A DNA stretch of 64,000 nt from QHVT01 sp036389275. Lineage in GTDB: Bacteria; Acidobacteriota; Thermoanaerobaculia; Gp7-AA8. Below are positions 50,908-59,075 of the stretch, piece by piece. The stretch lies in contig DASVQE010000104.1 in the NCBI GenBank assembly GCA_036389275.1, forward strand, positions 16,305 to 80,304, given 5' to 3'. Position 1 is the first letter of the stretch. Every line of letters starts with the position of its first letter. A program made the position numbers and the translations under genes. The notes beneath the pieces are model-generated. The model was not told where the DNA came from. It saw only the letters and a program-made list of their open reading frames with translations, and made no database searches.

Positions 50908-53454
50908 CTACAAAGGCAGCCAGTACGAGAACTTGATCAGGAACACGTCGTGCGACGGCGCGGTCGGGATCGCGCGCAGGTCGCGGCCGAAGCGGAAGTC
51001 GCCGGCCGGCACGACGTCGGCGCGGTTCTCGTTCCAGACCACGTAGAGCGCGGAGCCGGGGCGGTACTCCCAGCGCATCACCGCGCTGCCGCGCACGCTG
51101 CGGAAATTGAAGTCCGGATCGGCGGAAGTACGGACGTACGGAATGTAGTCGGCGCTGCGCGCGCGCGCGAGCTGCTGGAAGTCGTGATAGTCGCCGGCGG
51201 CGATGAACGGCTGCAGGTAGAGCTGAAACGAGAGCCGCGAGCTGAGCGTCCAGTCGACGCGCGTGCCGAGCTCGAACGAGCGCTGCTCGAGCTGCGAGAA
51301 CACGTAGCTGCGCCCGTACGTCGCCGCCGCCGTCGCATCGGCAAAGTCCTCGACGTACTGATGCTCGTCGTGCTGGCTCAGGTAATACGGCGAGAGGCTG
51401 AAGATCAGATTCGAGGCCGGACGATAGTTCACCGTCACGCCGCCGGCGCGCGTGTGCGAGCCGTCGCGATTGCCGGTGAGATGGGCGGAGAGGCTGAAGT
51501 AGACCGGCTTGCGGTCGTCGCTGCCGAGGCTGAGGTCCGACGACCACTGCGCCTCGGTGCGCACCAGCGGACCGCCGCGCGTCGCCTCATCGGAAAACGC
51601 GCGCGGCACGACGAACAGCGAGGCGCGGTAGTTCCAGTAATTCTGCAGCGTCGCGAAGTGATCCGCGAAGATCCCATGCTCGATCGTCACGCCGCCGAAG
51701 TTGCGGTTGTGCCACGTCCCGAACCACACCTGCCGCTCGCGGAAACGCTTCGACGGATGATCGTTCACGTACTGCATCAGCGCGTGCGCGGAGATCATGT
51801 CGGAGCGCAGCAGGAAGCCGACGTCGTTGGTCTCGTAGCCGGGCGACGACGCCATCACCTGCACGTTCGGCCGCCAGAGGCCGGTCTGCTTCGAGGCCAT
51901 CAGCCGTCCGCCCCAGCCGTCCAGCGAGGTGCGGTTCGGATCGAACTCGACGTGCGTGGCGTCGGGCCGCTGATACGCGTGCGCCGGCGCGCGCTGCGTG
52001 CGCGCGATCGCGGTGGTGCTGCCGTCGACGCGCGTGGCCGCGCCCTGCCACTCCAGGATCCACTCCTTCTTGAAGAAGCGCGTGTAGCCGTCGGTGCCGG
52101 CGGTGTAGGCGTTCGCGCGCAGCGTGTCGAGGTCGTTGGGCAGGCGACGGTTGACGGAGTTGAAGAGGAAGCCGACGCGCGCGTCGCCGCCGCGCAGCTC
52201 CTTCATCGTGCGCGACACGAAGTAGTTCGTCATCGGCTCCACCTGCCGCCGTCCGAACTCCGTGCCGCGCTGGAAGCGCGCGCGCTCGGCGTCGGTGAGC
52301 GCGTCGAGCACGCCGATGGTCCAGCCGCGTCCGAGCTTGCCGGTGACCTTCGCCGCGCCGAGGATCGTCGTCTCGGACGGTGCGGCAACATAGTCGGCGT
52401 CGATGCCGGCCTGCGGCGAGCGGCCGATGCGGCGCGAGTAGAAGAGCTGCGGCGGGAAGGTGAAGTTGAAGTGCGAGGTGGCCGGCGAGTCGCCGAAGTC
52501 GAAGATGTTCAGCCCTTCGGTGAAGAACGGACGCCGCTCCGGATAGAACGTCTCGAACTGGCTGAGGTTCACCACCGCCGGATCGACTTCGACCTGCCCG
52601 AAATCAGGATTGATCGTGCCGGTCAGCGTCAGCGTCGACGTCAGCGCGTACTTGAGATCGAGACCGCCGTCGACCCGCTGCTCGCGCGTGTCGAGGAACG
52701 GATTTGCGCGGTCGGCGCGCGTCTGGATGTCGGAGCGCGTCACCGCGTACGGCACCAGCTCCAGCGGCCGCTCGCGGCGGATGCCCTCGATCCCTTCGAG
52801 ATCGGCAAAGTGCGAGACGAAGCCGGTCTGTCCTTTCGGCGTGTTGACCACGCGGGCGACCTCGTTGCGGCGCACCGTGCGCCGGGTGATGTTGATGCCC
52901 CACACCTGCCGCGGCAGGTCGGGAAAGCGGAGCTGCGAGAACGGGATGCGCAGCTCGGCCGTCCAGCCGCCGGGGACGATCTTCGTGGCCGACTGCCACA
53001 CCGCGTCCCAGCTCCCGTCTTCGCTCGTGTCGTTGAAGAGGATCGAGTCGACCTGCACGTTCGCCGGCGAGATGGTGAAGGCGGCACCGGAGAGGCGGTC
53101 GTGCTGCGAATCGATGTTGAACGAGAGAAAGTCGTACTGCCCGAACGAGTCGCGCCGCATCAGCAGCGCGGTCGGTTTGCCGGGATCGTCGGCGCGCGCG
53201 GCGAAGTAGATGGCCTCGTCGTCATAGACGATGCGCACGCTGGTGTGCATCGTCGAAGGCTGGGTGTCGTCGGGATCGTGCTGCGTAAAGTCGGTGAACT
53301 CCGGCGCGCTCTGCCACGCCGCGTCGGTGAGGTCGCCGTCGATCTTCGGCGAGACGGCGGCGCGGACGGCGTGCAGCACCGGCCGCTCCGGCCAGTTCGC
53401 GGCGCGCACGATCGGTGTGAACAGCAGCAGGGTCAGGGCGATGGTCGCTCGCAT
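50908..53454 (-). CDS. DUF5916 outer-membrane-type protein with CBM9-like domain
   Basis: 848 residues. Signal peptide (about 1-18), then a CBM9-like beta-sandwich (about 35-230; PKIDGDLTDAAWQSAPEFTD, DEAIYFAARADDPGK), then a long DUF5916 region of beta strands (NPDFGQVEVDPAVVNLSQFE, FYPERRPFFTEGLNIFDFG) ending in the aromatic-rich FLIKFSYWLPL, consistent with a barrel C-terminus. Abundant in Acidobacteriota and Bacteroidota; role in carbohydrate handling is suspected only. TAG stop at repeat element 3. Confidence 0.9.
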   Translation of the reverse strand: MRATIALTLLLFTPIVRAANWPERPVLHAVRAAVSPKIDGDLTDAAWQSAPEFTDFTQHDPDDTQPSTMHTSVRIVYDDEAIYFAARADDPGKPTALLMRRDSFGQYDFLSFNIDSQHDRLSGAAFTISPANVQVDSILFNDTSEDGSWDAVWQSATKIVPGGWTAELRIPFSQLRFPDLPRQVWGINITRRTVRRNEVARVVNTPKGQTGFVSHFADLEGIEGIRRERPLELVPYAVTRSDIQTRADRANPFLDTREQRVDGGLDLKYALTSTLTLTGTINPDFGQVEVDPAVVNLSQFETFYPERRPFFTEGLNIFDFGDSPATSHFNFTFPPQLFYSRRIGRSPQAGIDADYVAAPSETTILGAAKVTGKLGRGWTIGVLDALTDAERARFQRGTEFGRRQVEPMTNYFVSRTMKELRGGDARVGFLFNSVNRRLPNDLDTLRANAYTAGTDGYTRFFKKEWILEWQGAATRVDGSTTAIARTQRAPAHAYQRPDATHVEFDPNRTSLDGWGGRLMASKQTGLWRPNVQVMASSPGYETNDVGFLLRSDMISAHALMQYVNDHPSKRFRERQVWFGTWHNRNFGGVTIEHGIFADHFATLQNYWNYRASLFVVPRAFSDEATRGGPLVRTEAQWSSDLSLGSDDRKPVYFSLSAHLTGNRDGSHTRAGGVTVNYRPASNLIFSLSPYYLSQHDEHQYVEDFADATAAATYGRSYVFSQLEQRSFELGTRVDWTLSSRLSFQLYLQPFIAAGDYHDFQQLARARSADYIPYVRTSADPDFNFRSVRGSAVMRWEYRPGSALYVVWNENRADVVPAGDFRFGRDLRAIPTAPSHDVFLIKFSYWLPL

Positions 53455-53508
53455 CGTTGGTGCGCCGCAGGGTAGCGCAACCGAAAGACGCGCGGCGTTG
53501 CGGAAGTG

Positions 53509-53970
53509 TTAGCGTCCCGGCTCAATCGAGGACGCGTCGCGCCGCTTCCAGAGCGAGAGCACCAGGCCGACGATGGTGAGGGCGATCATCACCCGCGTCA
53601 CCAGCGTGCCGGGCGCGCGGTTGCGCACCATCGGCACGAAGTAGAGCGCGAGCTGCACCAGGGCGAAGTTCAACAGGAGGATGCCGTACATCAGCGGCAC
53701 GCCGCTGCGGTAGCGCACCAGCACGATCACGCAGAGGAGCGAGATCAGCAGACGCGCCACGGAGTAGAGGCCGAACATCGCCACGATGTTCTGCGCCGCC
53801 GCGGCCGGGTAGGTCGTCAGCGGAATGCCGTCGGCGCGCTGGACGGTCGAGTAGCCGTCGAAGAGGATCATCACGCTCTGCAGCGAGCGGACGAGCACGA
53901 GCAATCCGAACAGCCAGAGGGCGGCCTTCTGGCCGCGATAGTCGTTGTCGAGTGTGCGCGGAAGAAACAT
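53509..53970 (-). CDS. Hypothetical four-helix membrane protein
   Basis: 153 residues with four hydrophobic segments (about 18-38, 60-82, 90-112, 125-145) and positively charged ends (WKRRDASS). No family recognised. ATG 53970 used. It lies between the DUF5916 and AraC-type genes and is divergent from the latter with about 75 bp between. Confidence 0.62.
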   Translation of the reverse strand: MFLPRTLDNDYRGQKAALWLFGLLVLVRSLQSVMILFDGYSTVQRADGIPLTTYPAAAAQNIVAMFGLYSVARLLISLLCVIVLVRYRSGVPLMYGILLLNFALVQLALYFVPMVRNRAPGTLVTRVMIALTIVGLVLSLWKRRDASSIEPGR

Positions 53971-54045
53971 GCACACACGGTACGCGCCCGCCGCGACGAT
54001 GCCTATGACACGTCGCATCAAAAGCGTTACCGTAGAGATCACACC

Positions 54046-55110
54046 ATGTCCGATGCGAGATCCCATGCGACGGTTGCGGCAGGCTTCGCCCGCGGGCTGC
54101 TCGATTTCGCGCAGTCGCGCGGCGTCTCGCCGGCCGCGCTGTGCGCGCGTGCGCTGATCGACGAGAGCGCGCTGCGCGATCCCGACGGCCGCATTCCGCT
54201 GGCGCGCTACGCCGCGCTGATGCGCGCGGCGCAGGAGCTCTGCGGCGATCCCGCCGTGGCGTTGCACCTCGGCGACTCGCCGTACGCCGACAGCGCCATC
54301 GGCTGCATGATCGGCGGCTTCGCCGAAAGCGGCGCCGAAGGGTTCGCGCTCTGGAACCGCTACTCGCGCCTCAACGTCGACGTCGATGCCGAAGATGGCG
54401 GCGAACGGTTCGCCCTGACCCGCGACGGCGGCCAGCTCTGGATCGTCGACCGGCGCGCCGGCGCGAACGCCTTTCCGGAGCTGAGCGAGCTCACCTTCTC
54501 CTGCCTCGTGGCCACGGCGCGGCGGCACATGGGCGAGCAGCACTTCGTGCGCGCCGTCCATTTCACGCACGCGGCGCCGTCGTATCGCGACGAGTACGAG
54601 CGCGTCTTCCGCATCCCGGTCGTGTTCGGGAGCGAGCGCAACGCGATGCTCCTCGGCGACGACTCCTGGCTCACCGAGCGGCCGCCCACGGCGTCGCGCG
54701 TGGTGCTCGACTTCGTGAGCGCGCGCGCCGACGAGCTGCTCGACGCACTCGAGAGCAACCGCTCCACCGCCGGCCGCGTCGAGAGCGCGCTCGCGCCGAT
54801 GCTGCAGACGCGCGAGGTCACCATGGACGCGATCGCGCGCACGCTCGGCCTCAGCCGGCAGACGCTCTTCCGCAGATTGCGCGCCGAAGGAACCACCTTC
54901 GAGCGCGTGCTCGACACGCTGCGCCACAAGCTCGCCCTGCACTACCTCGGCGATCGGAAGATCTCCGTCACCGAGACCGCCTATCTGGTCGGCTTCTCCG
55001 ACCGCGCCGCCTTCTCCCGCGCCTTCAAGCGCTGGACCGGCTGCAGCCCGCGCGCGCTGCCTGTACACTCGGCGCATGCCGGAAGTGATCCGCGCCGTCT
55101 GTCCTCATGA
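54046..55110 (+). CDS. AraC family transcriptional regulator with Arabinose_bd-type N-terminus
   Basis: 354 residues. The N-terminal ligand/dimer domain (about 15-210) is of the OruR/ArgR-like type (PF12625: DGRIPLARYAALMRAAQELC, DSAIGCMIGGFAES). The C-terminal double HTH (about 245-340) has TMDAIARTLGLSRQTLFRRL and ISVTETAYLVGFSDRAAFSR, FKRWTGCSPRAL. It binds DNA as an activator. Its last 35 bp overlap the start of the oxidoreductase gene, so the two are co-expressed and it may regulate that operon. Confidence 0.92.
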   Translation: MSDARSHATVAAGFARGLLDFAQSRGVSPAALCARALIDESALRDPDGRIPLARYAALMRAAQELCGDPAVALHLGDSPYADSAIGCMIGGFAESGAEGFALWNRYSRLNVDVDAEDGGERFALTRDGGQLWIVDRRAGANAFPELSELTFSCLVATARRHMGEQHFVRAVHFTHAAPSYRDEYERVFRIPVVFGSERNAMLLGDDSWLTERPPTASRVVLDFVSARADELLDALESNRSTAGRVESALAPMLQTREVTMDAIARTLGLSRQTLFRRLRAEGTTFERVLDTLRHKLALHYLGDRKISVTETAYLVGFSDRAAFSRAFKRWTGCSPRALPVHSAHAGSDPRRLSS

Positions 55111-57112
55111 TTGTCCCGATACCTGCTCGATGGTCGTCACCGTCGAGGATGGACGGGCCGTGCGCATCGCCGGCGATCGCGAGCATCCCTTCACGCAGGG
55201 ATTTCTCTGCACGAAGGTCTCGAAGTACCTCGAGCGCACCTATCACGACGGCCGCCTGCTGCATCCGCTGATCCGCAGCGGCGCGAAAGGCAGCGGCGCG
55301 TTCCACCGCGCGTCGTGGGACGAAGCACTCGACCTGATCGCCGCGAACCTGCAACGCGTGATCGACACGTACGGCAGCGAAGCAATCCTTCCCTACTCCT
55401 ACGCAGGAACGATGGGATTGATCCAGGGTGAGTCGATGGACCGCCGCTTCTTCCACCGCATCGGCGCGTCGCTGCTGGAGCGGACCATCTGCGCGACTGC
55501 GGGCGCCGAGGCGCTGAATGTGACGTATGGCACGCGCATGGGACCCGATCCCGAATCGGTCGGCGAAGCGAAGCTGATCGTGCTCTGGGGCACGAACACG
55601 CTCACCTCGAATCCGCATCTCTGGCCGTTCGTGCGGAAGGCGAAAGAGCGCGGCGCCACGACCATCTGCATCGATCCGCTGCGCACGCGCACGGCGGCAG
55701 CATGCGACGAGCACATCGCCATCCGCCCCGGCACCGACGCCGCGCTGGCGCTCTCGATGATGCACGTCCTCTTCCGCGACGGCCTCGACGACCGCGGCTA
55801 CCTCGAGGAGATGACCCTCGGATGGGAAGGTCTGCGCGAGCGCGTGCTGCGCGATTACGCACCGGAGCGCGTGGCGAAGATCTGCCGCATCGACGCCGCC
55901 ACGATCGAGTCGCTGGCAACGCGCTACGGCACCACGCGTCCGACCTTCATCCGCGTGAACTACGGACTGCAGCGCCACGGCGGCGGCGGCTCCGCGGTGC
56001 GCGCGATCTCGCTGCTGCCGGCGGTCACCGGCGCGTGGAACGACGTCGGCGGCGGCGTGCTCCTCTCCACCTCCGGCACGTTCGACCTCAACCTCGCCGC
56101 GTTGCATCGTCCCGATCTGATCCGCCCCGGCACGCGCAGCATCAACATGTCGCGGCTCGGCGAGGCGCTGACCGAGAAGAACGTGCACGCGATGATCGTC
56201 TACAACTCCAACCCCGGCGCCGTCGCGCCCGACCGCGAGCGCGTGCTGGCCGGCATGCGGCGCGACGATCTCTTCACCGTCGTCCTCGAGCACTTCCAGA
56301 CCGACACCGCCGACTACGCCGACGTGGTCCTGCCGGCCACGACGCAGCTCGAGCATGACGATCTGCACAAGGCCTATGGCCATCTCTACGTGATGTACAA
56401 CCGCCGCGCGATCGAGCCGCTCGGTGAGGCGCTGCCGAACTCGGAGATCTTCCGCCGCATCGCCGCGCGCATGGGTCTCGATCATCCGGAGCTGCGCGAG
56501 TCGGATGAGGAGATGATGCGGCAGGCGCTGCAGGGACTGCCGTTCACGCTCGAAGAGCTGCGCGAGCGTTCCTCGATCCGCCTCGACGTACCGCGGCCGC
56601 ACGTGCCGTATCGCCGCGGCGCGAAGCTGCCGACGCCGAGCGGCAAGATCGAGATCGCCTCGGCCAGCGCGGCCGCGTACGGCGTCGATCTGCTGCCGGA
56701 CTACGTGCCGCCGTACGAGTCGGAGGAGCGCGATCCGGAGCTGGTGCGCCGCTATCCGCTCGCGCTGATCTCGCCGCCGGCGCACTCGTTTCTCAACTCG
56801 ACCTTCGTCAACGTCGCCTCGCTGCGCCGCGCGGCCGGCAAGCCGATGCTGGAGATTCACGCCGACGACGCGCGCGCCCGCGGGATCGAGGGCGGCGAGA
56901 GAGTGGCCATCTACAACGATCGCGGGACGTTCACGGCCGAGGCCGTGATCACCGATCGCGTGCGGCCGGGAGTCGTCTCCGCGCCGTCGGTGTGGTGGCC
57001 GAAGCTCACCGACGATCGCAACAACGCCAACCACACCACCTCACAGGCGGTGACGGACATCGGCGGCGGCGCGACGTTCTACGACAATCAGGTCGACGTG
57101 AGGCGGACATGA
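55076..57112 (+). CDS. Molybdopterin-dependent oxidoreductase with N-terminal [4Fe-4S]
   Basis: 678 residues. An N-terminal CPHDCPDTC cluster (with a further Cys in FLCTK) is followed by the DMSO-reductase-family core: SYAGTMGLIQGESMDRRFFH, VLWGTNTLTSNPHL, FIRVNYGLQRHGGG and the C-terminal domain LPTPSGKIEIAS. It resembles the uncharacterised YoaE-type subfamily rather than formate or nitrate enzymes. No twin-arginine signal is seen, so it should be cytoplasmic. The electron partner is unknown. The ATG overlaps the AraC gene, and its stop overlaps the next ATG. Confidence 0.88.
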   Translation: MPEVIRAVCPHDCPDTCSMVVTVEDGRAVRIAGDREHPFTQGFLCTKVSKYLERTYHDGRLLHPLIRSGAKGSGAFHRASWDEALDLIAANLQRVIDTYGSEAILPYSYAGTMGLIQGESMDRRFFHRIGASLLERTICATAGAEALNVTYGTRMGPDPESVGEAKLIVLWGTNTLTSNPHLWPFVRKAKERGATTICIDPLRTRTAAACDEHIAIRPGTDAALALSMMHVLFRDGLDDRGYLEEMTLGWEGLRERVLRDYAPERVAKICRIDAATIESLATRYGTTRPTFIRVNYGLQRHGGGGSAVRAISLLPAVTGAWNDVGGGVLLSTSGTFDLNLAALHRPDLIRPGTRSINMSRLGEALTEKNVHAMIVYNSNPGAVAPDRERVLAGMRRDDLFTVVLEHFQTDTADYADVVLPATTQLEHDDLHKAYGHLYVMYNRRAIEPLGEALPNSEIFRRIAARMGLDHPELRESDEEMMRQALQGLPFTLEELRERSSIRLDVPRPHVPYRRGAKLPTPSGKIEIASASAAAYGVDLLPDYVPPYESEERDPELVRRYPLALISPPAHSFLNSTFVNVASLRRAAGKPMLEIHADDARARGIEGGERVAIYNDRGTFTAEAVITDRVRPGVVSAPSVWWPKLTDDRNNANHTTSQAVTDIGGGATFYDNQVDVRRT

Positions 57113-57756
57113 AACAGTTCCTCGCTTACGGCGCGCTGGTCGGATGGTGCGTGGCTCTCGTCGCCGCGCGGATGCTGCGCGCGCACTCGCACGCGTTTCT
57201 CTTCCTCGTCTGGAATCTGATCCTCGGCGTGATTCCGCTCGGCGCCAGCCTGCTCCTCGACGCACTGCACCGCCGCCGCGCGCACGTCGCGCTGCAGGCG
57301 TTCCCGTTCGCGGTATGGCTGGCCTTCCTGCCGAATGCGCCCTACCTCGTCACCGATCTCGTGCACCTCGCGCCGCGCGACCCGGTGCCGTTCTGGTTCG
57401 ACACGCTTCTCCTCGGCTCCTGCGCGGTCACCGGACTGCTCCTCGGCTACGCGTCCGTGGCCATCGTGCAGCGCGTGGTGGCCGCGCGCTTCCGCGCCCT
57501 CGGCGGCTGGACGGTGGCCATTGGCGCGCTGGTGCTCTCCGCCTTCGGCATGTACCTCGGCCGCTTCGTGCGCTGGAACAGTTGGGAGATCGTCACGAAC
57601 CCGCGGCCGCTCTTCGTCGACGTCGCCCATCGCCTGCTCAATCCGCAGCAGCATCCGCGCACGTACCTCGTCACGGCGCTCTTCGGCGTGACCCTCGTCC
57701 TCGGCTATCTCGCCGTGCACGCAGTGGCCGACACGCTGTCGCGGACGCGCGCCTAA
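57109..57756 (+). CDS. DUF1361 family membrane protein
   Basis: 215 residues, about six hydrophobic segments. The signature AVWLAFLPNAPYLVTDLVHL and GMYLGRFVRWNSWEIVTNPR identify DUF1361, a small family of polytopic proteins of unknown function. ATG 57109 overlaps the oxidoreductase TGA. Complete. Confidence 0.88.
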   Translation: MKQFLAYGALVGWCVALVAARMLRAHSHAFLFLVWNLILGVIPLGASLLLDALHRRRAHVALQAFPFAVWLAFLPNAPYLVTDLVHLAPRDPVPFWFDTLLLGSCAVTGLLLGYASVAIVQRVVAARFRALGGWTVAIGALVLSAFGMYLGRFVRWNSWEIVTNPRPLFVDVAHRLLNPQQHPRTYLVTALFGVTLVLGYLAVHAVADTLSRTRA

Positions 57757-57774
57757 CTCAGTACACTGCGCGCG

Positions 57775-58563
57775 ATGCCCTACGTCTTCTCCATCGGCCT
57801 GGTGGTCGTGATCTGGGCCACGATCGTCTTTCTGAACGAACGCCACGGCCTGCTGAGCTGCGACCGCTTTCCGAGCAGCGCCGCGAAGTGGTTCGCCTAC
57901 GCCTGGCTGGCGCTCTTCATGGGACTGCTGGCGGCGCTGGTGACCAGCTCGGCGCTCTCGCCCGCGACAGTCAAGCAGTTGACCAATACGCCCTTCTACG
58001 CGCTCTTCACCCTGCACCTGATCCTGGTGCTCTTCCTCCTCGGCTGGTGGCTCGCCTCCGGCCGTCCGCCGCTGCGCGAGTTCCTCAACATCCGTCACGA
58101 GCGGCCGGCGGAAGTGGTGGCCATCGGCGTCTCCGTCGGCGTCGGCGGCTGGCTGGTCACGCTGCTGCTGGCGCTGCTCGTCGCGCTGCTGCTGCGCGCC
58201 ACCGGTCTGCTCGAGAACGCGCCCGAACCGCCGGCGATGATCGGTTGGATGGCGCGGCTCGCGCTCTGGAAGAAAGCGCTCATCGTGCTGTCGGCGGCGA
58301 CGGTGGAAGAGGCGTTCTTCCGCTCGTTCCTGCAGAAGCGCATCGGCCTGGTCGCCTCGACGCTGCTCTTCGCGCTGGCGCATTTCACGTACGGCAATCC
58401 GCTGATGCTGATCGGCGTGACCATCGTCTCGATCGTGATCAGCCTCGCCTTCTACCGGACCAAGAACGTCGTGCCGGGCATGATCGCGCACGGCGTGTTC
58501 GATGCGGTGCAGCTCTTCGTCATCGTGCCGATGGCGGTGAAGCTGATGGGCCTCGGGGGCTGA
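57775..58563 (+). CDS. CPBP family intramembrane glutamic endopeptidase (CAAX/ABI)
   Basis: 262 residues, about eight membrane segments. The catalytic EExxxR is VEEAFFRSFLQ (about residues 180-190), followed by FALAHFTYG and the final HGVFDAVQLF. All three motif His/Glu groups are present. Family members cleave membrane-bound peptides or prenylated proteins; the substrate here is unknown. It is in line with the DUF1361 gene. Confidence 0.9.
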   Translation: MPYVFSIGLVVVIWATIVFLNERHGLLSCDRFPSSAAKWFAYAWLALFMGLLAALVTSSALSPATVKQLTNTPFYALFTLHLILVLFLLGWWLASGRPPLREFLNIRHERPAEVVAIGVSVGVGGWLVTLLLALLVALLLRATGLLENAPEPPAMIGWMARLALWKKALIVLSAATVEEAFFRSFLQKRIGLVASTLLFALAHFTYGNPLMLIGVTIVSIVISLAFYRTKNVVPGMIAHGVFDAVQLFVIVPMAVKLMGLGG

Positions 58564-58565
58564 GC

Positions 58566-59075
58566 GTGTCCGCATACGCGGAGGTCGTGCAGCGGCTGCA
58601 GAGCGAAGAGCGGATCGCGCGCGAGGACGTGCGCCGCTGGATCGACTCGGGCGATCTGCTCACCTGGAGCGCCGTCTATGCGCTCGACCCGACGCGCATC
58701 ACACCGGAGCTCACCGCCGAGGAACAGTTGGACTTCATGCGCCGCTACCTGTTGCGGTGCCTCGTCGAGAACCCGTCGCCCGGCGACTACCTGCACGGCG
58801 GCTTCGAGGCGGCGTGGGAGCTCGCGGCGTGTCTCAAGCAGTGGCACCAGCGCGGCGGCAAGGGTCCGGCGGCGGTGCGCGGCGTTGCCATCGAGCTCGA
58901 GAAGCTCTACCGCGGCGGCGATCCGGCGCTGCAGAACCGCATCCTCTGCGGCGTCCTCGAACATGCGTTCGAAGAGCCGGCCGTGCGGCGCTACTTCAGC
59001 GGCTGGCAGCGCGACATCGAATTGCGCGAGATCTACCGGCTGGCCCTCGAATGGGGCGAGGCGCACGAGCCTTAG
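58566..59075 (+). CDS. Hypothetical helical cytoplasmic protein
   Basis: 169 residues, all helical, no signal or membrane segment. Contains FMRRYLLRCLVENPSPGDYL, GGFEAAWELAACLKQWHQRG and RYFSGWQRDIELREIYRLAL. No family recognised. GTG 58566 is 2 bp after the peptidase stop, so it is the operon's last gene; its stop abuts that of the TPR-AIM24 gene. Confidence 0.7.
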   Translation: MSAYAEVVQRLQSEERIAREDVRRWIDSGDLLTWSAVYALDPTRITPELTAEEQLDFMRRYLLRCLVENPSPGDYLHGGFEAAWELAACLKQWHQRGGKGPAAVRGVAIELEKLYRGGDPALQNRILCGVLEHAFEEPAVRRYFSGWQRDIELREIYRLALEWGEAHEP

